DNA from: JABFRJ01 sp031379035
Lineage (GTDB): Bacteria; Pseudomonadota; Alphaproteobacteria; Rhizobiales; Hyphomicrobiaceae
Reading direction: 5' to 3'
Length of the DNA: 24,095 nucleotides
NCBI GenBank assembly: GCA_031379035.1
Contig: JANNEU010000064.1
Span: 1-24,095 of the forward strand
Shown: positions 1 to 7,405 of the stretch, piece by piece
Layout of the letters: each line of letters begins with the position of its first letter
Numbering within the stretch: position 1 is the first letter of the stretch
Made by a program: the position numbers and the translations under genes
Notes under the pieces: model-generated
Databases searched by the model: none
Told to the model about the DNA's origin: nothing
What the model saw: the letters and a program-made list of their open reading frames with translations, nothing else

Positions 1-793
1 GTTCAACGGTTTCGATTTTGGTGACGGGAACGACCTTCGAATAATTCCCCGACGTGAAAATCTCGTCCGCCGCCAGAAAGTCTTCGACGCGGAGACTTGT
101 CTCGCGCACCTCGAGGCCATCGGCGCGCAATAGCTGGATCACGCGCTGCCGCGTGACACCATTGAGAAACGCACCGGTTGGAATGGGCGTCAGCGCCACA
201 CCATCCTTGACCATGAAAACGTTCGACGATGCCGTCTCCGCCACGTTGCCGAGCATGTCGAGCACCAGCGCGTTCGTAAACCCGCGCGACTTCGCATCGC
301 GGATACAGCGCGTGTTATTGGGATAGAGCGCGCCGGTCTTGACGTCGGTCGGCATGGTTTCGAGCGTGGGGCGGCGAAACTTTGAAACCGTCAGCGACCC
401 GCCCACCGGCTCTGGCATGGTGGCTTCAAAAAGGCACAGACAAAACCGCGTCGATGCGGGATCAGGTGTGAAGCCATCCGCGCTGTCGGCTTCGGCCCAG
501 TACATCGGCTTGACGTACAGCGCCTTGCCGCGTTCGAACTTCTGAGCACCTGTGCGGACGAGTGCGACGATCTCTTCAGGTTGCATGGTTGGCGCGAGGC
601 CCATCTTGAGGGCCGACTGGTTCACGCGGGCTGCGTGTCTGTCGATGTCGGGCAACGTGTTGTCGAACACGCGGGCGCCATCGAACACCGACGACGCCAG
701 CCACGCCGCATGCGTGCGCGGCCCCATCATCGGCGGATTGCCCTGATGCCAACCGCCATCAAGAAACGTCCAGGTTTGTGAGTACCATGGCAT
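1..793 (-). CDS. ilvE: Branched-chain amino acid aminotransferase (class IV PLP), 3' end outside window
   Basis: Class-IV aminotransferase that exchanges the amino group between Val/Leu/Ile and 2-oxoglutarate in the cytoplasm. The reverse-strand reading gives 264 residues before the window ends; the family is about 290, so roughly 30 C-terminal residues are missing. The PLP lysine lies in VKTGALYPNN (K152). The family signature follows as AETASSNVF (about 185-193), then LTP and FLNGVTR (about 201-215). FDGARVF near residue 37 matches the substrate-loop region of IlvE-like enzymes. The start at 793 has a GGAG Shine-Dalgarno about 7 nt upstream (801-806). It reads away from the window and shares its strand with the upstream AAA ATPase, separated by 86 nt. 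A D-amino-acid or other class-IV aminotransferase is possible, but IlvE is the best fit. Confidence 0.9.
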   Translation of the reverse strand, partial: MPWYSQTWTFLDGGWHQGNPPMMGPRTHAAWLASSVFDGARVFDNTLPDIDRHAARVNQSALKMGLAPTMQPEEIVALVRTGAQKFERGKALYVKPMYWAEADSADGFTPDPASTRFCLCLFEATMPEPVGGSLTVSKFRRPTLETMPTDVKTGALYPNNTRCIRDAKSRGFTNALVLDMLGNVAETASSNVFMVKDGVALTPIPTGAFLNGVTRQRVIQLLRADGLEVRETSLRVEDFLAADEIFTSGNYSKVVPVTKIETVE

Positions 794-879
794 GGGGGAA
801 GCTCCGGGGGTGTGTGGAAACTTGCCTGTCGGCGGGAGTTGATTAGATCGTCGAGATCAGCGCCATCGCCGCAGCGAAG

Positions 880-2079
880 TCACGCTTTGCTCTTGCGCTT
901 CGGCATCTTGGGCATGACCCGCTTCATGTATTGATCGAACAAGGGAACGGTGAAAGCCGTGTCGCCATGCTGCGGACTGTAGATCATGCCTTTACGGATG
1001 AGGCCACTCCGGAGCGGCGCGCTGCTCTCTACCAGCACGCCCAGCTTTTCTGCTATGTCGCCGGAGCGATGTGGCCCAGGACCTAGCTCGCCCATCGCGC
1101 GCAGATAATCCTTCTCGCGCGGCGTCAATCGATCAAACCGGACGCGGAAGAAGCTGTCGTCGAGAGACGTTGTAGCTTCCGCCGTCGCCATGCGCGCATC
1201 TTTCTCGCCAATGGGCGATGACTCTGCTGTGTTCCACGCATGATAGCCCCACTCCTGCAAAAAATAAGGATATCCCTCCGTTACTTTTAAAATTTCGTCG
1301 AGCGCGGCCTCTGTATATTTCACGTTTTCGCGCGTCGCTGGATCCACAATGGCCGCACGCGCGTCGGCGGGCATCAGCGGGCCAACTTTCGGGAAATTGA
1401 AGAGCCGCTCCGCATAGGATTTCGAGGCTCCCATTTGCCCGACCAGCTGTGGTAACCCAGCACCAACAACAAGCAGTGGCAGACCTTTTTGCGAGATGCG
1501 ATGCACCGCCATGATGAGCGCGCTGAGCTCCTCCTCGCTGAGATATTGTAATTCGTCGATTGTGATGACGACCATTTTCTTGCGCGATTTTGCGGCTGCG
1601 CCGACGGCGAGAAAAAGCGCGGTCAGATCACTTTCGAGATCGCCGCTATCCGCTGATCCCTTTTCTGCCGGGATTCCGAGGCCGATATCGAAATCGCCCA
1701 TGCGCAGCTTTACCGAACCCACAAAACTCTTCAAGACACCCAGGCCCCGCTTGGTGGCCTCCGTGGCCCGTGCCATCGTGTCCAGATTCAATAAAAGTTT
1801 TCTCAGCCCTGGGGCGAGCAGTGCTGGCAGCGATTTGCCGTCATGCGCTTCGATATGCAGCGCTTCGCTTTCGAAGTCTTCGGCAATTATTTGGACTTCG
1901 TTTAGCAGTACGGTTTTGCCAACGCCGCGAAGGCCGATGAAGATAAAGCTCTTGAAAGACCGCCCGCCTTGCACACGCTGGAGGGTTACACGAGCCTGTT
2001 TGAGGATCTCATCACGTCCGACCAGCTCTGGTGGACGGGTGCCCGCGCCCGGCGCATACGGATTGGTGGCGGCATCCAT
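880..2079 (-). CDS. AAA/ORC-like ATP-binding protein with C-terminal winged-helix region
   Basis: A 399-residue P-loop ATPase related to the ORC1/Cdc6-like and archaeal-type AAA ATPases found scattered in bacteria. Walker A is GLRGVGKT (49-56). Walker B is VVITIDEL (170-177), with DE for Mg and water activation. A sensor-1-like strand LLVVGAGLP spans 202-210. The last ~90 residues (SFFRVRFDRLTPREKDYLRA onward) look like a winged helix, and the tail is strongly basic (KMPKRKSKA), which suggests DNA or nucleoprotein contact. There is no membrane segment or signal. Base composition is patchier and lower in GC than the neighbours (one 60-nt stretch near 1261 is about 40% GC), which suggests acquisition. 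No partner gene is adjacent: the ABC-F gene is divergent and the aminotransferase is unrelated. The substrate and process are unknown. Confidence 0.85.
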   Translation of the reverse strand: MDAATNPYAPGAGTRPPELVGRDEILKQARVTLQRVQGGRSFKSFIFIGLRGVGKTVLLNEVQIIAEDFESEALHIEAHDGKSLPALLAPGLRKLLLNLDTMARATEATKRGLGVLKSFVGSVKLRMGDFDIGLGIPAEKGSADSGDLESDLTALFLAVGAAAKSRKKMVVITIDELQYLSEEELSALIMAVHRISQKGLPLLVVGAGLPQLVGQMGASKSYAERLFNFPKVGPLMPADARAAIVDPATRENVKYTEAALDEILKVTEGYPYFLQEWGYHAWNTAESSPIGEKDARMATAEATTSLDDSFFRVRFDRLTPREKDYLRAMGELGPGPHRSGDIAEKLGVLVESSAPLRSGLIRKGMIYSPQHGDTAFTVPLFDQYMKRVMPKMPKRKSKA

Positions 2080-2113
2080 CTTTAGGAATCTTTGGAAACT
2101 TATCTAACTTATC
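2079..2113 (-). repeat. Two adjacent direct-repeat pairs in the leader of the AAA ATPase gene
   Basis: Read on the minus strand, GATAAGTT occurs twice at 9-bp spacing (2106-2113 and 2097-2104). It is followed at once by TTCCAAAGA (2089-2097) and TTCCTAAAGA (2079-2088), the last ending on the A of the start codon. The stretch is AT-rich against a GC-rich background. It could be a tandem operator, or a translation-control element since it covers the ribosome-binding region. No normal Shine-Dalgarno is visible there. Confidence 0.5.
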
Positions 2114-2116
2114 GCC

Positions 2117-2145
2117 GAAATAGTAAGATTGCAAAGGTTTGTCAA
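2117..2145 (-). promoter_or_regulatory. Candidate sigma-70-type promoter for the AAA ATPase gene
   Basis: On the minus strand a perfect TTGACA -35 box (2140-2145) is followed after 17 bp by TATTTC (2117-2122), a weak -10. It lies 38 nt upstream of the start codon, in the divergent gap between the ATPase and ABC-F genes. The -35 and spacing are good, but the -10 matches only three of six positions. Confidence 0.35.
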
Positions 2146-2225
2146 TATCGCGCTCGCAAGCAGCCAAAACTTTGACACGACGCGACATAGACATCCCCCG
2201 CCACCTCCGCTATCTCGCGGCCACC

Positions 2226-4124
2226 ATGCTGCACATCAACGAGCTGACATACCGGATCGAGGGGCGACCGATCCTGGAGGGTGCCACTGTGGCGATCCCG
2301 ACCGGGCACAAGGTGGGCCTGATCGGCCGCAATGGCACGGGCAAGACCACCCTTCTCCGGCTGATCATCGGCGAGATTGCGCCCGACGACGGGTCCATCA
2401 CCATTGGGCGCAATTTCAAAATCGGGCATGTGGCGCAGGAAGCGCCGGGCGGCGACGACAGTCTGCTCGACTGGGTGCTGGCGGCGGACACGGAGCGGGC
2501 GTCGCTGCTGGCGGAGGCGGAAACGGCGACGGATGCGCTGCGGATCTCCGATATCCAGATCCGGTTAAACGATATTGACGCGCACGCCGCACCGTCGCGG
2601 GCGGCATCGATCTTGGCTGGCTTGGGGTTTGATGCGGACGCGCAGGCGCGGTCATGCCGGGAGTTCTCGGGCGGGTGGCGCATGCGGGTGGCGCTGGCGG
2701 CGGTGCTGTTTTTAGAGCCGGAAATTCTGCTGCTCGACGAACCGACGAACTATCTCGACCTCGAAGGCACGATGTGGCTGGAGAGCTATCTCAAAGCCTA
2801 TCCGCACACGGTGCTGATGGTCAGCCATGACCGCGATCTACTGAACCGCGCCGTGGGTTCGATTGTGCATCTCGATCGCGGCAAGTTGACGTTTTACACG
2901 GGCGGCTATGACGACTTCGAGGAAGCGCGGCGCGAGAAGCAGCGGCTTGAGTTGAAGCTGAAGAAGAAGCAGGACGATGCGCGCAAGCACATGGAAGCGT
3001 TCATCAACCGCTTCAAGGCGAAGGCATCCAAGGCGGCGCAGGCGCAGAGCCGCATGAAGGCGCTGGCGCGCATGCAGCCGATTGCCGATCAGGTGGAAGA
3101 CCGCATCGCGCCGTTTCTGTTTCCCGCGCCGAAGAAGCTGCTGGCCAGCCCGTTGATCCGCATTGAAGGCGCGGTGGCGGGGTATGATCCGAAGACGCCG
3201 ATTTTGAGCAATTTGAATTTGCGGATTGATCAGGACGACCGGATTGCGTTGCTGGGCCAGAACGGCAACGGCAAGTCGACGTTCGCCAAGCTGGTGGGCG
3301 GCAAGCTGACGCCGCTGACGGGCAAGGTGTTTGGTGTCAACAAGATCGACGTCGGGTATTTCGCGCAACATCAGCTGGATGAGCTGAACCCGCTTGATAC
3401 GCCGATTGGGTACATGACGCGGTTGATGCCGGAGGGCACGGAAGCGCAGCGGCGCGGGAAGTTGGGTGCCTATGGCTTTGGCGCCGACAAAGCCGAGACG
3501 AAGTGTGGCAATCTCTCCGGCGGAGAAAAAGCGCGACTGTTGCTGCTGTTGACGGCGTTCAACGCGCCGCACCTGATCATTCTCGACGAGCCGACCAACC
3601 ATCTCGATATCGACAGCCGCGAAATGCTGGTGCGGGCGCTGAATGAGTACGAAGGCGCGGTGATCCTGATCAGCCATGACCGGCATCTGGTGGATGCGGC
3701 GGCAGACCGGCTGTGGATCGTCAAGAACGGCACGGTGGCGAACTACGAGGGCGATATGGACAGCTATCGCGCGGAGTTGCTGGCGGAGCGGGGCGGGAAA
3801 ACGCAAGCGCGCGGCGATAAGGGCTCGGCTGCGGCGAAGTCCACGCGGGTCGATGAACGGCGGCAGGCGGCGGAGCGGCGCGCAGAAGTTGCGCCGTTGC
3901 GCAAGGCGATGCAGACGGCGGAAGCGGTGGTGACGAAACTGTCGGCGCAGATTGCGAAACTGGACGCGGCGCTGGCTGATCCGGAATTGTACAACGACGC
4001 GGCGAAGGCGAAGTCGCTGGCGTTTGATCGCGGGCAACTGGCGAAGCGGCTGGCGGACGCTGAGGATGTGTGGCTGGCGGCGACGGATGCTTTTGAGCAG
4101 GCGTCGGCCTCGGTGGATGCGTGA
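2226..4124 (+). CDS. ABC-F family ATPase, YheS-like
   Basis: A soluble tandem ABC ATPase with no membrane domain, 632 residues. ABC-F proteins act on ribosomes, modulating translation or clearing stalled complexes. Domain 1 has Walker A GRNGTGKTT (34-42), signature FSGGWRMRVALA and Walker B LLLDEPTNYLDL. The linker KHMEAFINRFKAKASKAAQ resembles the YheS P-site tertiary arm. Domain 2 has GQNGNGKST, GYFAQHQLDEL, LSGGEKARLL and LIILDEPTNHLDID. A charged coiled-coil tail ends near DPELYNDAAKAK, also typical of YheS. The open frame extends upstream to a TTG at 2139, but homologues begin at MLHINELTYRIEG, so the ATG at 2226 is chosen; its ribosome site is poor. GC is high, unlike the flanking ATPase and TIR genes. 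The exact ribosomal role is unknown. Confidence 0.93.
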   Translation: MLHINELTYRIEGRPILEGATVAIPTGHKVGLIGRNGTGKTTLLRLIIGEIAPDDGSITIGRNFKIGHVAQEAPGGDDSLLDWVLAADTERASLLAEAETATDALRISDIQIRLNDIDAHAAPSRAASILAGLGFDADAQARSCREFSGGWRMRVALAAVLFLEPEILLLDEPTNYLDLEGTMWLESYLKAYPHTVLMVSHDRDLLNRAVGSIVHLDRGKLTFYTGGYDDFEEARREKQRLELKLKKKQDDARKHMEAFINRFKAKASKAAQAQSRMKALARMQPIADQVEDRIAPFLFPAPKKLLASPLIRIEGAVAGYDPKTPILSNLNLRIDQDDRIALLGQNGNGKSTFAKLVGGKLTPLTGKVFGVNKIDVGYFAQHQLDELNPLDTPIGYMTRLMPEGTEAQRRGKLGAYGFGADKAETKCGNLSGGEKARLLLLLTAFNAPHLIILDEPTNHLDIDSREMLVRALNEYEGAVILISHDRHLVDAAADRLWIVKNGTVANYEGDMDSYRAELLAERGGKTQARGDKGSAAAKSTRVDERRQAAERRAEVAPLRKAMQTAEAVVTKLSAQIAKLDAALADPELYNDAAKAKSLAFDRGQLAKRLADAEDVWLAATDAFEQASASVDA

Positions 4125-4208
4125 ACGTGACGGCAAGGTGAAACTCCGCTGTGGGTTTCGTCCTTGGCGTGGTGGACACACCGCGTGTGCCGTTTAGAAG
4201 AAGTCTCA

Positions 4209-4288
4209 GAGAGCCGGTCGCGCATCAGACAGTGGGGCTGTATCCGAAGCATTGAGGGCTTCATGCTTCGGGGCTGCGGCCGGTTCTC
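4209..4288. other. Nested double stem, possible structured RNA or terminator-like hairpin
   Basis: The outer arms 4209-4219 and 4278-4288 pair over 11 positions with two G-T wobbles. The inner arms 4244-4252 (CCGAAGCAT) and 4263-4271 (ATGCTTCGG) are a perfect 9-bp stem with a 10-nt loop. No poly-T follows, so a classical intrinsic terminator is doubtful. It sits between the ABC-F and TIR genes. Confidence 0.4.
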
Positions 4289-4328
4289 GATTTCAGTGCT
4301 TGCGGGGTGTTGACTAAGCTCGCAGCGT

Positions 4329-4343
4329 TAGACAAATTGTCTA
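4329..4343. promoter_or_regulatory. Operator-like 15-bp palindrome upstream of the TIR gene
   Basis: TAGACAA-A-TTGTCTA has perfect 7-bp arms around a single centre base, the geometry of a dimeric repressor site. It ends 85 nt before the TIR start. A weak -35-like TTGACT (4310-4315) lies just upstream, so a bound protein could block a promoter there. The regulator is unknown. Confidence 0.45.
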
Positions 4344-4428
4344 TGCAGTGTAACTCAGTGTCTCGCCCAACGCATTTCTCGTCAAAAGAATTTTCTGAGC
4401 TTGACACCAATTGCAAGGCAGCCATCGA

Positions 4429-5496
4429 ATGGCACCAGTCAAATTTGATGTTTTCCTCTCATACAATAGTCGGGACGCGGCGCTCGCACTTGAACTTGAG
4501 CACGCTTTACTCACCCTCAACACTTCGGCTCAGCCGTTCACTTTGTTCCGCTACGAGCGCAGCATTGCGGTGACAGAGGAAATTAAGAATTCTGTCACCA
4601 CTGCGATCGCGAACAGCAGTGCGCTGCTCGTGCCGGTCACTCAAAATAGTGCGACCTCAAATTGGGTGCATTTTGAAATCGGCTACGCCGCTGGGTGCGG
4701 CACAGATATCGTGCCATTTTTGCCGGCCGGCCGCTTGCCAAACGGTGGAGGTGCGGAGGAGGTTCTGCCGGCGTACCTCGACAGCAAGGTTTACCCGACT
4801 ACGCTCGCGCAGGTTCTCGACCACTTCGGCAGTACGGCTTGGAGGACGACATCCGACTATCGTAAGTCACTGAAAAATCCGCGCAACCGCTCAACGCCGG
4901 AATTTTGCCGGGATGTCGGTCTGTCCGATATCGATCATCGCGATAACACTCGCAATGCCCTGCCACCAGCGATGGTCTATAATGAAGCCAAAGAAGAAAT
5001 CGTCATAATCGGGGTCAGTCTCAATCGCGTACTTGACCAGCATTACTCTTACCTTACTGAAAGAGCTCAACAAGGCATTCGAGTCCGCCTGATGCTGCTC
5101 GACCCGGCGTCGCAAGACGTCAGACGCGTCATTACTGATTGGGGGCACGCTCGGGTCAAGCGCGAAATCCGAAGCTCAATCAAGCAAATCCGCGAGCTTG
5201 GTCTGACAAAGTCAGATCTCATAAAAATTCGATATCTCCCGGCTTTGCCGCCGTTCACCGGCATCATGATCGACGGAGACATCGAGGCCAAAGGGCCCAT
5301 ACATCGCGATGTGCGCGGGTTCGTCCGCATTCAGCCGTCCGCTCGCTACGTCAGCCAACACAATGCGCCTATTCTCCAATTTCATAAGAAAGCATCGAGC
5401 AGCGGAGCCAGCATTTTTGACATGTATGCAACAGACATTCGCCGCCTATGGGCTGAGTTTGCGCGCCCAAAGCCGCGTTGGTCGTGGACGTCTTGA
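4429..5496 (+). CDS. TIR-domain protein with C-terminal inactive PLD-like domain (putative NADase immune effector)
   Basis: A predicted cytoplasmic 355-residue protein. Residues 5-135 form a bacterial TIR domain: the first strand and box 1 are KFDVFLSYNSRD (5-16). The catalytic position is in SNWVHFEIGYAAG, where E83 matches the glutamate of NAD-cleaving TIR enzymes. Residues 185-346 look like a single phospholipase-D-like fold: strand EEIVIIGVSL, helix plus IRVRLMLLDP, then PPFTGIMIDGD where an HxK motif would sit. The His and Lys are absent, so this half is probably a sensor or binding module rather than a nuclease or lipase (inference). The ATG at 4429 has AAGG about 10 nt upstream; a TTG at 4411 is an alternative. 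GC is about 50-55%, lower than its neighbours, which suggests transfer. No Thoeris, pAgo or SAVED partner is adjacent, so it may act alone. Confidence 0.8.
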   Translation: MAPVKFDVFLSYNSRDAALALELEHALLTLNTSAQPFTLFRYERSIAVTEEIKNSVTTAIANSSALLVPVTQNSATSNWVHFEIGYAAGCGTDIVPFLPAGRLPNGGGAEEVLPAYLDSKVYPTTLAQVLDHFGSTAWRTTSDYRKSLKNPRNRSTPEFCRDVGLSDIDHRDNTRNALPPAMVYNEAKEEIVIIGVSLNRVLDQHYSYLTERAQQGIRVRLMLLDPASQDVRRVITDWGHARVKREIRSSIKQIRELGLTKSDLIKIRYLPALPPFTGIMIDGDIEAKGPIHRDVRGFVRIQPSARYVSQHNAPILQFHKKASSSGASIFDMYATDIRRLWAEFARPKPRWSWTS

Positions 5497-5620
5497 TATG
5501 CGTTGTTGCCGGTCTCGACGTGCAGAAAGCCGTCTATCGATTCTATCGCTGAACGTGTAGTAGGGAACTTTCGTCGACACCTTCAGCATCCGCCGCTTTG
5601 CCTACGGAAGGTCCCGCCCC

Positions 5621-6229
5621 ATGAAACTCCTCTCGTCGCCTGCGTCGCCGTTTGGCCGTAAGGTCAAGATGACGATCTGGATGAAGAATTTGAAAGACAA
5701 GGTCGAGATCACCACCGTCGATGCGACGAAGGGTGACGCGAGCCTGAACGCGGCGAACCCGATGGGCCGCATTCCGGTGTTGATGACAAGTGACGGCGTG
5801 GCGATCCACGACAGCCACGTGATCTGCGAGTACCTCGACAGCGTGGGCACGGGGCCGGCGCTGTTTCCAGCATCGGGTGCTGCACGGTGGGATACGCTGA
5901 CGCGGGCGTCGCTGGCGGACGGCATCACGGAAGCCGCGCTGTTGAAAGTTTACGAGGGCCGCTATCGCCCCGAGAACATGAAGGTCCAAAGCTGGCTCGA
6001 CCGGCTGGATGCGAAGATCGACACATCGCTGGCGATGCTGGAGGCGGCACCGCCCAAGTGGAGTGCGGCGCCAGACTATGGCCACCTGACGTTGGCGGCG
6101 GCGCTCGGCTATCTGGATTTCCGCCATGGCGGCGCGTGGCGGGCCGGGCATCCGAAAATGGTGGCGTGGCTTGATGGGTTTGCTGGTGCGGTGCCGGGGT
6201 ATGACGCGTCGAAGCCGCCGGTGGCGTGA
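5621..6229 (+). CDS. Glutathione S-transferase family protein
   Basis: A cytoplasmic 202-residue thioredoxin-fold transferase, a usual length for bacterial GSTs. The N-terminal domain starts MKLLSSPASPFGRKV, with Ser9 at the glutathione-activating position. The cis-proline is in GRIPVL (P52), and DS (64-65) binds the gamma-glutamyl group. The C-terminal all-helical domain includes the N-capping region APDYGHLTLAAALGYLDFR. GAAGG lies about 10 nt before the start, supporting 5621. The gene stands alone, 124 nt after the TIR gene and converging on the EamA gene. The real substrate cannot be read from sequence; detoxification or a metabolic isomerase-type role are both possible. Confidence 0.92.
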   Translation: MKLLSSPASPFGRKVKMTIWMKNLKDKVEITTVDATKGDASLNAANPMGRIPVLMTSDGVAIHDSHVICEYLDSVGTGPALFPASGAARWDTLTRASLADGITEAALLKVYEGRYRPENMKVQSWLDRLDAKIDTSLAMLEAAPPKWSAAPDYGHLTLAAALGYLDFRHGGAWRAGHPKMVAWLDGFAGAVPGYDASKPPVA

Positions 6230-6496
6230 GCAAGGCCCGTTAACCCTTTGATCTGGTTAATTTATAGGCGATTGTGATTAATGCAAACGCCGGGGTTTTG
6301 AAGGGGTCTGGAGCGCGATGCGTGATTTTGGCTAGGAGGGTAGCCAGACGCATCGAGATCGTGCTGTGCGGTCATCCTGGACGGTTTTTGAGGCCTTCCA
6401 GAAAGTGAGTCTCGGCCTCGTTCGTAACCGACACTGGTTTTGGGGTCCGACGCATGATCTGACCCCCTCGCGATGCTGCTTAACGTTAACGCGCAT
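6230..6496. other. Convergent intergenic region rich in hairpins
   Basis: The 267 nt between the converging GST and EamA genes have no credible gene but at least four inverted repeats. TTAACC/GGTTAA (6240-6260) is followed by an AT-rich stretch and may terminate the GST transcript. The nested stem at 6316-6355 is listed separately. GAGGCC/GGCCTC lies at 6390-6395 and 6414-6419. GGGGTC/GACCCC lies at 6442-6447 and 6461-6466, flanked by TTTT on the left, so on the minus strand it is preceded by C-rich sequence and followed by A. Bidirectional termination or a small structured RNA are both possible. Confidence 0.5.
6316..6355. other. Two-storey perfect stem-loop with exposed GGAGGG loop
   Basis: The outer arms CGATGCGT (6316-6323) and ACGCATCG (6348-6355) are exact complements. 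The inner arms TGGCTA (6329-6334) and TAGCCA (6341-6346) are also exact. The six-base apical loop is GGAGGG on the plus strand (CCCTCC on the minus), resembling a Shine-Dalgarno or CsrA-type GGA loop. Fourteen perfect pairs in 40 nt are unlikely to be chance, but function is unknown. Confidence 0.45.
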
Positions 6497-7405
6497 CTAT
6501 TTGCGCGTCGCCAGTGCCACGCCGGCTACCGTTATGACGATGCCAAGAATCTGCACGGGCCAGAGTTGCTCGCCGAACAACAGCCACGCTTCGAGCGCGG
6601 TGGCGGCGGGGACGAGATAGATCAGGCTGGCGGCGCGCGAGACGGCGCCATTTCTGATGAGCCACAGATACAGCATGATCGCGCCGAGCGAGATGGCGAG
6701 CACCGACCACAGCATAGTGGCGACCGAGGTCCACGACACGGTGAGGCGCATGGCGGGTTCGAGTAGCCAGGCCGCGAGCAAGGTCGGGGGCACGGCACCA
6801 ACGTATTGCAGGAGCGCTGTGGTGCGGAGATCGGCGGTGGGGATGAAGCGCTTCTGGTAGAAGGTGCCGAGGGTGACGGCGAGCATGCCGCCGAGATTGA
6901 CGGCAAGTGCGCCGTTGAGACGCGCGAAGTCTGCGCCCTGTGCTGCGGCCAGCCGTGGCCAGAGCACCACCAGCACGCCGGCGAGACCGAGCAGAATGCC
7001 GGCCCACTGTTTGCTGCTGATGCGCTCGCGGATGAGCATCGGCGCGAGCAAGGCGGTGAGGATCGGCTGCGTGGCAGCGATGACGCCGGAGATGCCAGCC
7101 GGCACGCCTTGGCCAACGGCCCACCAGACGCCGCCAAGATAGATGGCGTGCAGCAGCACGCCGCTGATCATCGCGTGCACCGCGTCGATGCCGCGTGCGG
7201 GCCACGGCGCGCGCATAACGACGGCGAGGCCCGCGAAGACGACGAGTGCGAACGAGAACCGCGCCGCGAGGAACGTCAGCGGATCGCTGTCGATGACGGC
7301 GGCACGGGCTGAGATCCAGCCGGTTGACCAGAGGAAGACGAACAACGCGGGCGCACAGGCCAGCGCAGCAGAACGCACGGCGGGCCGCGCTAAAAACTCA
7401 CGCAT
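6497..7405 (-). CDS. EamA/DMT-superfamily transporter
   Basis: An inner-membrane protein of 302 residues, expected to have ten transmembrane helices in two EamA repeats. Hydrophobic segments start at ALACAPALFVFLWSTGW and continue to the C-terminal IVITVAGVALATRK. Typical DMT features include the conserved ARFSFALVVF helix in repeat 1, ATQPILTALLAP near 120-131, and LVPAATALEAWLLFGE in repeat 2. The start overlaps the stop of the upstream MetB-like gene by 8 nt (ATGCGTGA shared), so the two are translationally coupled. That neighbour suggests export of an amino acid or sulfur compound, but the substrate is not shown by sequence. Confidence 0.92.
   Translation of the reverse strand: MREFLARPAVRSAALACAPALFVFLWSTGWISARAAVIDSDPLTFLAARFSFALVVFAGLAVVMRAPWPARGIDAVHAMISGVLLHAIYLGGVWWAVGQGVPAGISGVIAATQPILTALLAPMLIRERISSKQWAGILLGLAGVLVVLWPRLAAAQGADFARLNGALAVNLGGMLAVTLGTFYQKRFIPTADLRTTALLQYVGAVPPTLLAAWLLEPAMRLTVSWTSVATMLWSVLAISLGAIMLYLWLIRNGAVSRAASLIYLVPAATALEAWLLFGEQLWPVQILGIVITVAGVALATRK

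Larger units (their letters stand above)
4125..4428. other. Intergenic region with three inverted repeats, no gene
   Basis: No convincing reading frame. It contains a short hairpin with CACAC/GTGTG arms (4174-4191), which may help terminate the ABC-F transcript although no T-run follows. It also holds a nested pair of stems at 4209-4288 and a 15-bp palindrome at 4329-4343, both listed separately. The sequence becomes more AT-rich towards the TIR gene. Confidence 0.6.

Noticed and set aside
2172..2177. TTGACA upstream of the ABC-F gene as a -35 box
   Set aside because: No acceptable -10 at 15-19 bp downstream.
2838..4181. A 447-residue open frame antisense to the ABC-F gene
   Set aside because: Rich in Arg, Gln and His with no domain; it is the GC-biased shadow of a clearly recognisable ATPase.
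5479..5552. A short frame VAGLDVQKAVYRFYR after the TIR gene, resembling the start of IS110-type transposases (GLDVxK)
   Set aside because: Only about 24 codons with a stop at once and no further homology; chance similarity is likely.
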